From an uncultured Eubacteriales bacterium (GTDB lineage: Bacteria > Bacillota > Clostridia > Oscillospirales > CAG-272): a stretch of 27,103 nucleotides of DNA. Position numbers and translations under genes: made by a program. Positions 7,883 through 15,758 of this stretch are shown here, in pieces. Location of the stretch: NCBI GenBank assembly GCA_900549725.1, contig URPL01000021.1, positions 1 to 27,103 of the forward strand. The letters are read 5' to 3'. The notes under the pieces were generated by a model, which saw only the letters and a program-made list of their open reading frames with translations, had not been told where the DNA came from and ran no database searches. Position 1 is the first letter of the stretch; each line of letters opens with the position of its first letter.

Positions 7883-8473
7883 TCATGATGTTTGGATTTT
7901 GTGTAGCGCTTCCTCGTAAAACGGCATGCCGCCGAGCAAATTGATTGCTTCCAGAAGCGCGTTTGCACTGAGGTTATCCGGCAGAGCGCATTGCTTTGAA
8001 AGCGCTCTGCGCCGCTCGGCACTGTCGGCAGAGCCGGAAAAGCCGTCGGCATAAAAACGGGCTTTTGTAACTGCCGTTTCGGTATGCGGCACGGATTTTG
8101 CGTCGCCCGCAAACGGTAAAAACAATTGTTCCAGCGTTTTTTCGTCTATTCCCTCCACACCGAGCACCCCCTCTTTGGAAGGGGCCGCTTTGCGCTTCTC
8201 TTTTCCCGCGAGGCGGGGAATATATAAATGTGTCACGCAATCGACAGGCAGAATGCCGCGCAGAAAATTGCGGATTACGAGCCCTGCGCCGTCCGGATCG
8301 GTCAAAACAATCACGCCCCGGTCGGCACAAAGCCGCCGAATCAGCTGTTTTTTTTCTTCTTTTTTGAATATGCCGAAGCCGTCTGTTGTGAGTATCACCG
8401 CATCGATCACACGGCCGAGCCGTTCCTTGTCGTATTTTCCCTCAACAATCACAGGGCGATCGATTCTCAGCAT
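7883..8473 (-). CDS. rnmV: Ribonuclease M5 (5S rRNA maturation, TOPRIM)
   Basis: RNase M5 makes the mature ends of 5S rRNA in Gram-positive bacteria, usually with ribosomal protein L18. The protein is 196 aa, near the usual size. The N-terminal TOPRIM domain shows the catalytic Glu in VIVEGKYDKERL (residues 8-19), the TTDGFGIF strand-turn and the metal-binding pair VLTDPDGAG (about 56-64). The C-terminal part (GVEGIDEKTLEQLF onward) matches the M5-specific extension. The ATG ending at 8473 has GAGGAG seven bases upstream; the frame runs on to 8524 but the TATAAT box lies inside that extension, so the longer start is excluded. In many Firmicutes rnmV sits with tatD and ksgA; here it heads an operon with GtrA and RNHCP genes instead. 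Confidence 0.93.
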   Translation of the reverse strand: MLRIDRPVIVEGKYDKERLGRVIDAVILTTDGFGIFKKEEKKQLIRRLCADRGVIVLTDPDGAGLVIRNFLRGILPVDCVTHLYIPRLAGKEKRKAAPSKEGVLGVEGIDEKTLEQLFLPFAGDAKSVPHTETAVTKARFYADGFSGSADSAERRRALSKQCALPDNLSANALLEAINLLGGMPFYEEALHKIQTS

Positions 8474-8506
8474 CCGTAACTCCTCGCTATCCAAAACGAT
8501 ATGTTT

Positions 8507-8535
8507 ATTATACACATCTTGCAAGCTTTTGTCAA
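8507..8535 (-). promoter_or_regulatory. SigA promoter of the rnmV operon
   Basis: On the minus strand a consensus -35 TTGACA (8535-8530) is followed after 17 bases by a consensus -10 TATAAT (8512-8507). The leader to the rnmV start is about 27 bases. This is one of the strongest promoters in the window, which is somewhat surprising for an RNA-processing enzyme. Confidence 0.9.
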
Positions 8536-8550
8536 TTGATTCGGAACTGT

Positions 8551-8583
8551 AAAAAGGAGCCCCGCTAAAAAGCGGAGCCCCTT
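8551..8583 (-). terminator. Intrinsic terminator of the SPFH/TPM operon
   Basis: A 12-bp stem (8554-8565 with 8572-8583) is followed on the minus strand by TTTTT. Its two imperfect positions become G-U wobbles only on the minus-strand transcript, which supports that direction. It lies between the end of the four-gene operon and the rnmV promoter. Confidence 0.85.
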
Positions 8584-8596
8584 TCTCATTCCGGTC

Positions 8597-9148
8597 TCAA
8601 CCCCAAATATCCTCTTCGGGGCGGCGGATATCGGTCAGAAGATAATGCTCCCATAAAAGCCATCTGCCGTCTTTTTTGCGTCGCAGGCGGATAGGCCGCG
8701 GCGTATCCGCGCCGCCGCTGCGGATATAGAGCCTTGCATACCCCGGCTCCGCATCCGCAACCTGCCCGCGGAAAACCGTCAACAGAAACGGATGGTTCGG
8801 CGTATAGCGGTTTTCCGGTACGGCGCCCGCAAAATAAGAAAAAGGCAAATAGGTTTTTCCGCCGCGAAAGCGATCGCGCAGAAAAGAAAGCTCCATGCCG
8901 TTAAGCGGGCGCGGGCCGCGCAGCCAATTCAGCATTTCAATGCCCGTCGGCGCGTCGGTGGTATAAACGCACAGCGCAAGCACGGTTAAGGCTGCCGCGT
9001 CAAACGAAGTGCGCAGGGCAGCCTGCGGCAGCGCGGTAAGTGCCGAGAGGCTGTCGGGTAATGCGTCAAAAGAAAAGGTCATTTCGCCGACATCCGCCGC
9101 GTCGGCGGATGCTGCATCAAGGGATGAGAGAATGCCGTTGTCAGTCAT
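8597..9148 (-). CDS. Uncharacterised protein, last gene of the SPFH/TPM operon
   Basis: A 183-aa soluble, acidic protein without signal or membrane segment; I cannot assign a function. The patterns KTYLPFSYFAGAVPENRYTP, FLLTVFRGQ and YIRSGGADTPRPIRLRRK, and the ending WEHYLLTDIRRP, look like a conserved family of Firmicutes proteins (from memory possibly DUF6935, not certain). The start at the ATG ending at 9148 follows AAAGGGGAAA on the minus strand; the frame continues to 9463 but would overlap the TPM gene and has no better start. A gap of 41 bases without a terminator separates it from the TPM gene, so it probably belongs to the same transcript. Its place suggests a soluble partner of the membrane cluster, which is inference. 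Confidence 0.75.
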   Translation of the reverse strand: MTDNGILSSLDAASADAADVGEMTFSFDALPDSLSALTALPQAALRTSFDAAALTVLALCVYTTDAPTGIEMLNWLRGPRPLNGMELSFLRDRFRGGKTYLPFSYFAGAVPENRYTPNHPFLLTVFRGQVADAEPGYARLYIRSGGADTPRPIRLRRKKDGRWLLWEHYLLTDIRRPEEDIWG

Positions 9149-9189
9149 TGCCGTTTCCCCTTTATTGAATTTTCGTATTACTGATTTGC

Positions 9190-10080
9190 TCAGAAGCTGC
9201 CGCCACCGCCGCCGTGCGTTGTGCCGGAGGATGAGGTGTGCGTGCTGCTGCCGCCGTCGGAGCTTTCCGTTTCCTTCGGCTTTGCAATTCGGTTTACCGT
9301 GCGATATAAGAACAGATCCCGGCTCTGCGTGACAACAAGGCTGTCCTTGCGAACATAATCGTCCGCAGCGCTCTTGCGCTGTACGGTTTTCAGCTTGGCT
9401 TTCATCGAGCCGACCACCATCAAAGCAATCAAAAAGCCCGCAAGCAAAGAGAGCGGAAGCCAAATGAACGAAAAAGGGGCACGGGGGAGGTTTTCCGTAT
9501 CATACGGGGTACCGTTTCTCGCTTCGGTGACATAATTCTCCGAAAGCGAAATAAATTTCCGAAATGCCTCGGCATAGTCTCCGTCGGAAAGATACGGCTT
9601 GATTTGTTCGCCGGCATATTCAATGCCTGCGTCCGTGAAAGCGGTAATGCCGTAACCCGTGGTGGAGATATACCAGCCGCGGTTTTCGGTCATATGAATC
9701 AAAAGAAGCACACCGTCGTGCTTATCACCGACGCCATAGCCGTTCTCATCATAAAAATCATCGGCGAATTCCGTCGGTGTTTTTCCGTCAAGATCGGTTA
9801 CGGTAACAATCACCGTGGTAAATTGCATATTTTCCTGTGCAGCGTGAAGCGCATCGGAAATTTCCTTTGCCTCGTCTGTGCTTAAAAGGGAGGCTTCATC
9901 CACCAAAAGCGGGGCTGGCATGGCGCAAACAATATCGCCCGCGGTATCAAGTGCAAACCCGTCGGAATCGCTGACCCCTTCCCCGTTTTCAAGGGGATCG
10001 GGCGTGTCGGCAAAAGCGGGCACTGTGCAAAAGAGAAGCAGCACCAAAGAGAAAGCCAATGCAAAAATTCGTTTTTTCAT
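9190..10080 (-). CDS. TPM-domain membrane protein (YdjH/YgcG-like)
   Basis: A 296-aa exported membrane protein. Residues 1-24 are a signal peptide ending AFA before Asp25. The TPM domain (about 55-185) has the typical opening LLVDEASLLSTDEAKEI, TTVIVTV, DFYDENGYGVGDKHDGVLLLI and RGWYISTTGYG. A membrane helix follows at 203-225, then a basic cytoplasmic region and a Ser/Thr/Gly-rich tail ending HGGGGGSF, a feature of this family. TPM domains of other species have been linked to phosphatase activity and to photosystem repair; in Bacillus the YdjH homologue is encoded with SPFH protein YdjI. The ATG follows AAGGAGG. The gene is 12 bases after the zinc-ribbon gene. Role: probably part of a membrane-quality complex (inference from context). 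Confidence 0.88.
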   Translation of the reverse strand: MKKRIFALAFSLVLLLFCTVPAFADTPDPLENGEGVSDSDGFALDTAGDIVCAMPAPLLVDEASLLSTDEAKEISDALHAAQENMQFTTVIVTVTDLDGKTPTEFADDFYDENGYGVGDKHDGVLLLIHMTENRGWYISTTGYGITAFTDAGIEYAGEQIKPYLSDGDYAEAFRKFISLSENYVTEARNGTPYDTENLPRAPFSFIWLPLSLLAGFLIALMVVGSMKAKLKTVQRKSAADDYVRKDSLVVTQSRDLFLYRTVNRIAKPKETESSDGGSSTHTSSSGTTHGGGGGSF

Positions 10081-10092
10081 GGTGTCGCCTCC

Positions 10093-11187
10093 TTACAGAA
10101 TCCCGCCGAGATACAAAAGCCAGCACAGCCCGTAGCACACAGCGCCGATCGCCGCGGTGAGCCCGAGCGTCCAAAGCCTTGCCGCCTTTTTATCCACGGG
10201 CAGATTGCCGACAAATTTACCGGTCTGCCCGTTCATGGCAAAAGTATATTGCTTGCCGTTCCAGGTAGTGTTGAGCAGCCAGACCGGAAAAAGCGCATAC
10301 TTTGTTTTTCCGTTTTGCAGCACAACGGAGCTGCTCTCCGGCGTTACCGTGGAATAGCCCTCTACTGTTGCGGCAAACGCCTGCTCGGTTGACTTTTTAA
10401 TGCGTTCGTTGGCGCGCTCAATGCTTTGCTCGGCGTCCACATCGTATTTGTCCGCAACATAGCCGGCAAGATATGCCGTTGCAAAATCAACCGCTTCGGA
10501 AAAATCATACGGCTCGATCGATTCCATCAGATCGTCCGCCATTTTCTGTGAGCCGTCGACCGGGACATGCTCAAACGCGAGGCTGCCGGCGCGGTGCACC
10601 ATAAAATAGTCGGTTTCCGTATAGTCGTAGTCCTTGTCGCTCCAGCAGCGCACGGTCGTTGCACGATAACGAATTTTTGCATCCGCTTCAGAATCAAACA
10701 GCCAAAACGGAACATACACGCCCTTGATCTCGTCGATATGATTTTCGTCCTTGAAAATTTTCGGAAGAAGGCGCTTCTTAGCGATATAATTCTGCAGCCC
10801 CTGCTTTGCCGCCTTTTTGTCAAGCCGAAACGGAATCACATAATCCGGGCGCAGCGTGCCGCTGAACTGCTCTGCCATAACGACGGGATTGCCGCAAAAC
10901 GGGCAGGCGGTTGCCGCAAGAGTGTCATCCCCGACAATTTCGCCCCCGCAGGATTTGCAAATATAGGAATGCAGCTGTGATTTTTCTTCCTCGCTCCACT
11001 GCGTGCCGGCATCCGTCTGCCAACGCATTTCATCGGGCGTTTCCTCTTTGAGCGCCTCGTCATATCCCTGCAGCGCTTCCATTTCAAATTCCGTATCGCA
11101 AAACGGACATTTCATCTTCTGCAGTGCCGGGTCGAATGCAATCGCGCCGCCGCAGCAGGGGCATTTATATTCCAAAAGCTCCGCCAT
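10093..11187 (-). CDS. Zinc-ribbon membrane protein (YdjG-like)
   Basis: A 364-aa protein with two N-terminal zinc ribbons: C9/C12 with C27/C30, and C77/C80 with C95/C98. The central domain (about 105-320) includes DYVIPFRLDKKAA, GVYVPFWLFDSEA and ALFPVWLLNTTW. A basic stretch and a hydrophobic C-terminus (about 336-364, LWTLGLTAAIGAVCYGLCWL) form one membrane segment. The architecture matches the zinc-ribbon proteins often labelled TFIIB-type or, wrongly, PriA-like helicases, and Bacillus YdjG. There are no helicase motifs, so the helicase label should not be used. The ATG ending at 11187 follows GGAGGTAG. It sits between the SPFH and TPM genes, which supports membership in one membrane complex. 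Confidence 0.86.
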   Translation of the reverse strand: MAELLEYKCPCCGGAIAFDPALQKMKCPFCDTEFEMEALQGYDEALKEETPDEMRWQTDAGTQWSEEEKSQLHSYICKSCGGEIVGDDTLAATACPFCGNPVVMAEQFSGTLRPDYVIPFRLDKKAAKQGLQNYIAKKRLLPKIFKDENHIDEIKGVYVPFWLFDSEADAKIRYRATTVRCWSDKDYDYTETDYFMVHRAGSLAFEHVPVDGSQKMADDLMESIEPYDFSEAVDFATAYLAGYVADKYDVDAEQSIERANERIKKSTEQAFAATVEGYSTVTPESSSVVLQNGKTKYALFPVWLLNTTWNGKQYTFAMNGQTGKFVGNLPVDKKAARLWTLGLTAAIGAVCYGLCWLLYLGGIL

Positions 11188-11264
11188 AAACTACCTCCGA
11201 AAAGTTTAGTTGAGATCAAGAAAGGGGTGCAGCCAAAAAAGCCGCGTTTGCCCCCGAAAAAATA

Positions 11265-12578
11265 TTACACGCGGTCGTTTTCGTCGAAAGGATCACCGCA
11301 CTGCGGGCAGAACTTCGGCGCATCGGACGGATCCTGCGGAGTCCAGCCGCACTTATTGCAGCGGTATCTTGCAGGCGCTTCCGGCTTTTTCGCGCCGCAG
11401 TTCTGACAGAAATTTCCGCTGTTCTCCGTGCCGCAGCTGCATTTCCAAACGCCCTGCTGCGGTTTCTTCGTGCCGCACTGCGGGCAGAAATTGCCGCTTA
11501 CCACAGCTCCGCAGCTGCATTTCCAGCCATCCTGCGGCTGTGCGGAAGCCGGCTGCTGTTGTTGCGGCTGCTGCCCCATGGCATATAGATTCCGTGCATT
11601 CATGCCGCCGCCGGCATTCATCGCCATGCCCATGCCCATAAAGCCGGTCATTGCACCGTTTTCGTTTGCGGCAGCCGCCTTCATTGCATCTGCCTGTGCG
11701 CCGACCAGCGTTGCGGCAGCCATCGTCGGGTCACGCATGATTGCAGTGCGCTGTGCCTGCTTGATCATCTCTGCGTCTTCCTCCGGCAGAGTGACAGAGC
11801 CGAGCGCCACGCTGACGACCTGCAGCCCGCGCAGCTCGCCCCATTTTGCGCTGAGGGCTTCATTCATTGCCTGTTCCAGCTCTGTATTGTGTGTCACAAT
11901 CTGATTGGGGCGCAGCTCCATCTCGGAGAGACGGCCGAATGCAGGCTGCAGCGCACTGATAAATTCCGTTTTCAGCTGGGAATCCAGCGTGTCGCGCGTG
12001 TATTCTTTTTCCACATTGCCGCACACATTGGTATAGAACAGGATCGGGTCCGCAATTTTATAGGAATATACACCAGAGCAGCGCACGGAAACATCCACAT
12101 CAAGACCGATCTTTGAATCCACCACGCGGAACGGAATGGGGTTGGGCGTGCCGAATTTGTTATCAATGAGCTCCTTGGTGTTGAAATAGTATACGCGCTG
12201 ATCCTTGGCGGTATCACCGCCGTAGGTAAAGCGGCGGCCGAGCGTTTTAAAGCTTTCTAAAATCGAAGAGCCGAGATTGCCTGCAAAAATACTCGGTTCG
12301 GAGGAAGAGTCATAGGTAAATTCACCCGGCTCCGCACACACCTCAACCACCTTGCCCTGCTCAACGATGATCATGCATTGACCGTCCGCTACGGCAATCC
12401 CGGAACCGTTTGAGATAATGTTATCGCTGCCCTTTGTGTTGGAGGAGCGATTGCCGACCCGTTTTTGCCCTTTGACCACAAGCATATCGTGATCCAGCGC
12501 TTCACAATAGAAAAATTCCTTCCATTGATCCGCAAGGGTTGAGCCGAGTGCGCCGATACCGGCTTTGATAAGTCCCAT
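11265..12578 (-). CDS. SPFH-domain protein with three C-terminal zinc ribbons (YdjI-like)
   Basis: A 437-aa protein of the SPFH (band 7/flotillin-like) group, which in Bacillus YdjI helps bring PspA to stressed membranes. The SPFH part spans about residues 25-280 (for example GQCMIIVEQGKVVEV, NPIPFRVVDSKIGLDVDVSV and a C-terminal helix with DAEMIKQAQRTAIMRDP). A Met/Gly-rich low-complexity linker (310-327) and a Gln-rich stretch (336-349) follow. Then come three zinc ribbons: 353-369, 380-395 and 407-428. There is no signal or membrane helix, so attachment is probably by the SPFH domain or by partners. The ATG follows AAAGGAG. It is the first gene of a four-gene operon. The ribbons may bind the zinc-ribbon partner encoded next, but that is inference. 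Confidence 0.9.
   Translation of the reverse strand: MGLIKAGIGALGSTLADQWKEFFYCEALDHDMLVVKGQKRVGNRSSNTKGSDNIISNGSGIAVADGQCMIIVEQGKVVEVCAEPGEFTYDSSSEPSIFAGNLGSSILESFKTLGRRFTYGGDTAKDQRVYYFNTKELIDNKFGTPNPIPFRVVDSKIGLDVDVSVRCSGVYSYKIADPILFYTNVCGNVEKEYTRDTLDSQLKTEFISALQPAFGRLSEMELRPNQIVTHNTELEQAMNEALSAKWGELRGLQVVSVALGSVTLPEEDAEMIKQAQRTAIMRDPTMAAATLVGAQADAMKAAAANENGAMTGFMGMGMAMNAGGGMNARNLYAMGQQPQQQQPASAQPQDGWKCSCGAVVSGNFCPQCGTKKPQQGVWKCSCGTENSGNFCQNCGAKKPEAPARYRCNKCGWTPQDPSDAPKFCPQCGDPFDENDRV
11385..11525 (-). repeat. Tandem zinc-ribbon repeat inside the SPFH gene
   Basis: Two copies of a 63-base unit (11463-11525 and 11385-11447) encode WKCSCG...SGNFC..CG.KKP, separated by 15 bases. The high similarity at both protein and DNA level points to a fairly recent internal duplication; the third ribbon is more distant. 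Confidence 0.8.
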
Positions 12579-12669
12579 AGTTTATCTCCTTTCAAACGGG
12601 AAAATCCAAACTGACGCAACATGTCGGTAAAGAAAAAATCAAATTTACCTTGCGTACAGCATTGTCATT

Positions 12670-12698
12670 ATTATACAATGAAATCCGCCGTAAAGCAA
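12670..12698 (-). promoter_or_regulatory. Probable SigA promoter of the SPFH operon
   Basis: On the minus strand the -10 is TATAAT (12675-12670) and the -35 is TTGCTT (12698-12693) with a 17-base spacer. The leader is roughly 85 bases long, enough for a regulatory structure, although I see no strong one. The -35 keeps only the TTG core, which would suit a promoter helped by an activator. Confidence 0.6.
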
Positions 12699-12711
12699 GT
12701 GTTTTTGCGAA

Positions 12712-12744
12712 AAAATGAGAAAACGCCCGAAAAAATACGGGCGT
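12712..12744 (-). terminator. Intrinsic terminator of the hemZ-flippase operon
   Basis: A 7-bp GC-rich stem pairs ACGCCCG (12723-12729) with CGGGCGT (12738-12744), followed on the minus strand by TTTCTCATTTTTT. It lies 22 bases after the flippase stop codon. Confidence 0.8.
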
Positions 12745-12766
12745 CTTTGTCCAATTTTACGGAATT

Positions 12767-14443
12767 TTACATCAGCCTGCAGCGGTGCAGCAGCGCATAA
12801 ATTTTATCGCCCTTGGGCAGAAGCATTACATCGTCCTTCTTAACGGCGCGCAGCAGCAGCAAAAGCGCAAGATACACAACCATTGCGCAGAGAATGGCGA
12901 GCAGGCAGCCGAGCTTTCCGCCAAGGAAACCCGAAATAAGCTTATAAGCACCGAGCGCACTCCCCGCGCAAGCGACAGACGCAAGCAGCGGACGAATGAA
13001 AACATCGGCAAAATTCGGTATGTTTTTCGTGTAGCGCATCATGAAATACAAATTGAACGAGGCGATCGTAAAGTAACACAGCACCGTGGAAATCGGCGTG
13101 CCGTAGATGCCGACGGAGGAGCTGCCGACGAGAATATAGCTGGATATAAGCTTGACAACGCCGCCTGCAAGCATAGACAGAATCGGTTTCTTTTCGAATT
13201 TATATGCCTGCAGTACTGCCGTGGAAATAGCAATGATGCCGATAAAAGTAACGGCAAACGCCAAAATCGAGAGCAGCGGCGCACCTGTGGCAACCTTTTC
13301 GCTGTCAAAAAGCAGGGAGAGGATCGGTGCCGAGAGCACGGAAAGCCCGAACGCGCACGGCAGCGCAATCACAAGCGCAATTTTCAGTGCCGATGTCACG
13401 ATCTTATGCGCATGCTCTTTTCCGTTTGATGCGAGCTGACCGGAGAGCAGCGGCACAATGGAATAAGAAATCGGATAAATCAGCGCAGGGGGCATATTGA
13501 ACATCGGTACCGCTAATGAGGTATAGTTGCCGTACAGGGAAACAGCTTCTTTATTGATCAAACCGATTGACATCAGGCGGCGGATCACGATCGCAGAGTC
13601 GATCATATCGGTCAGGCTCAGAACGGAGGAGCTCAGCGTTACGGGAATTGCCGTAAGGATCAGGGTTTTCGCGATGGCACGCTTGCCCTTTTGGACGGTG
13701 CATTCCGGAACGGAATCGTTGAAGATCGGTCTATAGCAAATGCGCGAAATGATTAAAAACACCATACCGAACAACACGCCCACCACAAGCCCGGTGATTG
13801 CATAGGCAGCGACAATATGAATCGGATATCCCTCTCCGCCGTTTGCAATTTCCAGAGCATAATAAGCAAAGAGAATGCCGAGCGTCAGCTTGCCGACAGC
13901 CTCGATGATCTGCGATACAGCGGTCGGGAACATATTCTGAAATCCTTGAAAATACCCGCGGATTGCGCTGGAAATACAAATGAGGAACAGCGTCGGGGCA
14001 ATCGCCATGATGCAAAATCGTGCATTCGGAGTATTTTCAAGCTTTGCAAACAGCCCCGAGCCGAAAAACATGGCGCAGGTTCCAAACAGGCCGACAATGA
14101 CAAAAATGAGAAGCGTGACATTATAAATACGCTTTGCCTCGCGCCGATTGTTGCGCACACGCGCCTCGGAGATCATGATCGAAACGGCGACGGGCAGCCC
14201 GGCAGTTGAAATCATGGAATAGGCGAGGTTAAAATACCCCATGCCCTCCTCGCCGATCATATTGGTCAGCGGGACCTTGAGCAAAAGCCCGAACAGCTTG
14301 ATCATGATATTGGAAACCGTCAGAATCAAAACGCCCGAGAAAAACAATTTTTTATTTTTTTTTGAAAACTCTGAGCCTGCGGAGGCGCTTTGTTCATTTG
14401 TTTGCGCCGCCTTCTCCGCCTTATATTCTTTCGTCTCGTTCAT
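12767..14443 (-). CDS. Polysaccharide/lipid flippase of the MVF superfamily (SpoVB-like)
   Basis: A 558-aa integral membrane protein with about 14 hydrophobic helices after a polar N-terminal tail of some 30 residues. The first helix region (KLFFSGVLILTVSNIMIKLF), then LLKVPLTNMIGEEGMGYFNLAY and the later IRGYFQGFQNMFPTAVSQIIEA are typical of SpoVB/YtgP/MurJ-type flippases. These move lipid-linked cell-wall or polysaccharide precursors across the membrane; in spore formers SpoVB acts in cortex building. Sequence does not separate SpoVB from YtgP/MurJ-like members, so I give no symbol. The ATG ending at 14443 follows GGGGGAAAA. It is the last gene of a four-gene operon, 19 bases after the amidohydrolase, and is followed by a terminator. 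Confidence 0.88.
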   Translation of the reverse strand: MNETKEYKAEKAAQTNEQSASAGSEFSKKNKKLFFSGVLILTVSNIMIKLFGLLLKVPLTNMIGEEGMGYFNLAYSMISTAGLPVAVSIMISEARVRNNRREAKRIYNVTLLIFVIVGLFGTCAMFFGSGLFAKLENTPNARFCIMAIAPTLFLICISSAIRGYFQGFQNMFPTAVSQIIEAVGKLTLGILFAYYALEIANGGEGYPIHIVAAYAITGLVVGVLFGMVFLIISRICYRPIFNDSVPECTVQKGKRAIAKTLILTAIPVTLSSSVLSLTDMIDSAIVIRRLMSIGLINKEAVSLYGNYTSLAVPMFNMPPALIYPISYSIVPLLSGQLASNGKEHAHKIVTSALKIALVIALPCAFGLSVLSAPILSLLFDSEKVATGAPLLSILAFAVTFIGIIAISTAVLQAYKFEKKPILSMLAGGVVKLISSYILVGSSSVGIYGTPISTVLCYFTIASFNLYFMMRYTKNIPNFADVFIRPLLASVACAGSALGAYKLISGFLGGKLGCLLAILCAMVVYLALLLLLRAVKKDDVMLLPKGDKIYALLHRCRLM

Positions 14444-14462
14444 GAATTGTTTTTCCCCCGCC

Positions 14463-15758
14463 TTATCTTGTAAAATAGGTGGCGACGATTTCCGAAAATT
14501 CCGCTTTCAGCCGCTCAATATCAATCGTTGGATATGTGCCGTTTTCATAAAGAATTTTGCCGTCCGCCACGGTCATACACACCGCACGCGAATCCGCGGC
14601 ATATACCACCGCCGTTGCGGCATCGTAAATCGGCTGCATGCCGATGTCGGACAGATCCAGCATGCAAAAATCCGCACGCATTCCCTCACGCAGCGCACCG
14701 CAATCCTCGCGCCCCTGGGCAAGCGCGCCGGCGCGGGTCGCCATATGCAGAAAGTCCGCCGCATGCATGGTATCGCAAACGCCGTCTCTTCCTTTTTGCA
14801 ACAGCGCCGCAAAATTCATCTCGCGCAAAATATCAAGATGGTTATTGGAGGCGGCACCATCCGTGCCGAGGGTGACTGGAACGCCGGCAGCAAACAACGC
14901 CGACAGGGGCATGATCCCGCTGCCGAGCTTGAGATTGCTCACGGGGTTGTGAACCGCCGTCACACCGTCCTCTTTGAGCAGCGCAATATCGTGCTCCGTC
15001 AGGTGCACGCAGTGTGCGGCAACAGTACGCGCCTTGAATACACCGAGGGAATGGAAAAACTCAGCCGGAGTCTTTCCGTGGCGCTCTATGCATTCGCGCT
15101 GTTCCTTTGCGGTTTCCGACAAATGCATCTGCAAAATCAACCCCTGCTCCGCCGCATATTCCGCAACCCAGCGGCAGGCACTTGGCGTCATGGTATATTC
15201 CGCATGAATCGCCATATCAATTTTTATTCTGCCGTCGCAGGCATTATGCCATGCACGGTGCAGCGCTTTTGCCTGAGCAAAGCGATAATCTCGCTCGGCT
15301 GTCATATTCGGGTCGAAACAGGAAATTGCACGGCTGATATTCGCCTTCATGCCGAGCGCTTCCACCGCCCTTGCGGTCTGCTCGCAGAAGAAATACATAT
15401 CCGAAAAGCTCACCACGCCGCAGCGCAGCATCTCGGCGCCCGCTAAAAGCGACGCCGCATAAACCGCTTCGTCGTAAAGCCGATCCTCTGCCGGAAAAAT
15501 TCGCTCATTCAGCCAACGGTGCAGCGGCAGGTCTTCGCCGTATCCGCGAAAGAGCGTCATGGCGGCATGCGTATGTAAATTATAAAAGGCGGGAAGCAGC
15601 GCTTTGCCGCGTCCGTCGATCACACGGTCGGCATCGGGCGCGGTTTTGCCCGTGTCATAAACAGCGACGATTTTGACTCCGTCCGTCAAAAGGTCGGCAT
15701 GGGGTTTCACCGTGCCGTCATGATCTAAAAGGGTGATATCCCGAAACAAAAGCTTCAT
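14463..15758 (-). CDS. Amidohydrolase, MtaD-type (SAH/MTA/adenosine deaminase)
   Basis: A 431-aa metal-dependent deaminase of the amidohydrolase family that typically removes the 6-amino group of S-adenosylhomocysteine, methylthioadenosine or adenosine. Metal ligands are visible: His62 and His64 in NLHTH, His212 in MHLSET, His249 in AHCVHL and Asp300 in GTDGAASN. VHNPVSNLKLGSG (269-281) is a further family signature. Chlorohydrolases such as AtzA/TrzN share this fold, but the motifs and the neighbour favour adenosine-type substrates. The start ATG (ending 15758) overlaps the stop of the purine nucleoside phosphorylase gene as ATGA, so the two are probably translationally coupled. Together they would convert adenosine-type compounds to inosine-type ones and then to the base. 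A long in-frame upstream extension lies inside the phosphorylase gene and is rejected. Confidence 0.9.
   Translation of the reverse strand: MKLLFRDITLLDHDGTVKPHADLLTDGVKIVAVYDTGKTAPDADRVIDGRGKALLPAFYNLHTHAAMTLFRGYGEDLPLHRWLNERIFPAEDRLYDEAVYAASLLAGAEMLRCGVVSFSDMYFFCEQTARAVEALGMKANISRAISCFDPNMTAERDYRFAQAKALHRAWHNACDGRIKIDMAIHAEYTMTPSACRWVAEYAAEQGLILQMHLSETAKEQRECIERHGKTPAEFFHSLGVFKARTVAAHCVHLTEHDIALLKEDGVTAVHNPVSNLKLGSGIMPLSALFAAGVPVTLGTDGAASNNHLDILREMNFAALLQKGRDGVCDTMHAADFLHMATRAGALAQGREDCGALREGMRADFCMLDLSDIGMQPIYDAATAVVYAADSRAVCMTVADGKILYENGTYPTIDIERLKAEFSEIVATYFTR

Noticed and set aside
10093..11187. PriA-like helicase label for the zinc-ribbon gene
   Set aside because: Only zinc-ribbon Cys pairs are shared; Walker and helicase motifs are missing and the C-terminus is a membrane segment.
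11188..11264. Possible attenuator hairpin between the SPFH and zinc-ribbon genes
   Set aside because: GGGG and CCCC runs could pair on the minus strand, but the stem between them does not hold and no clear T tract follows.
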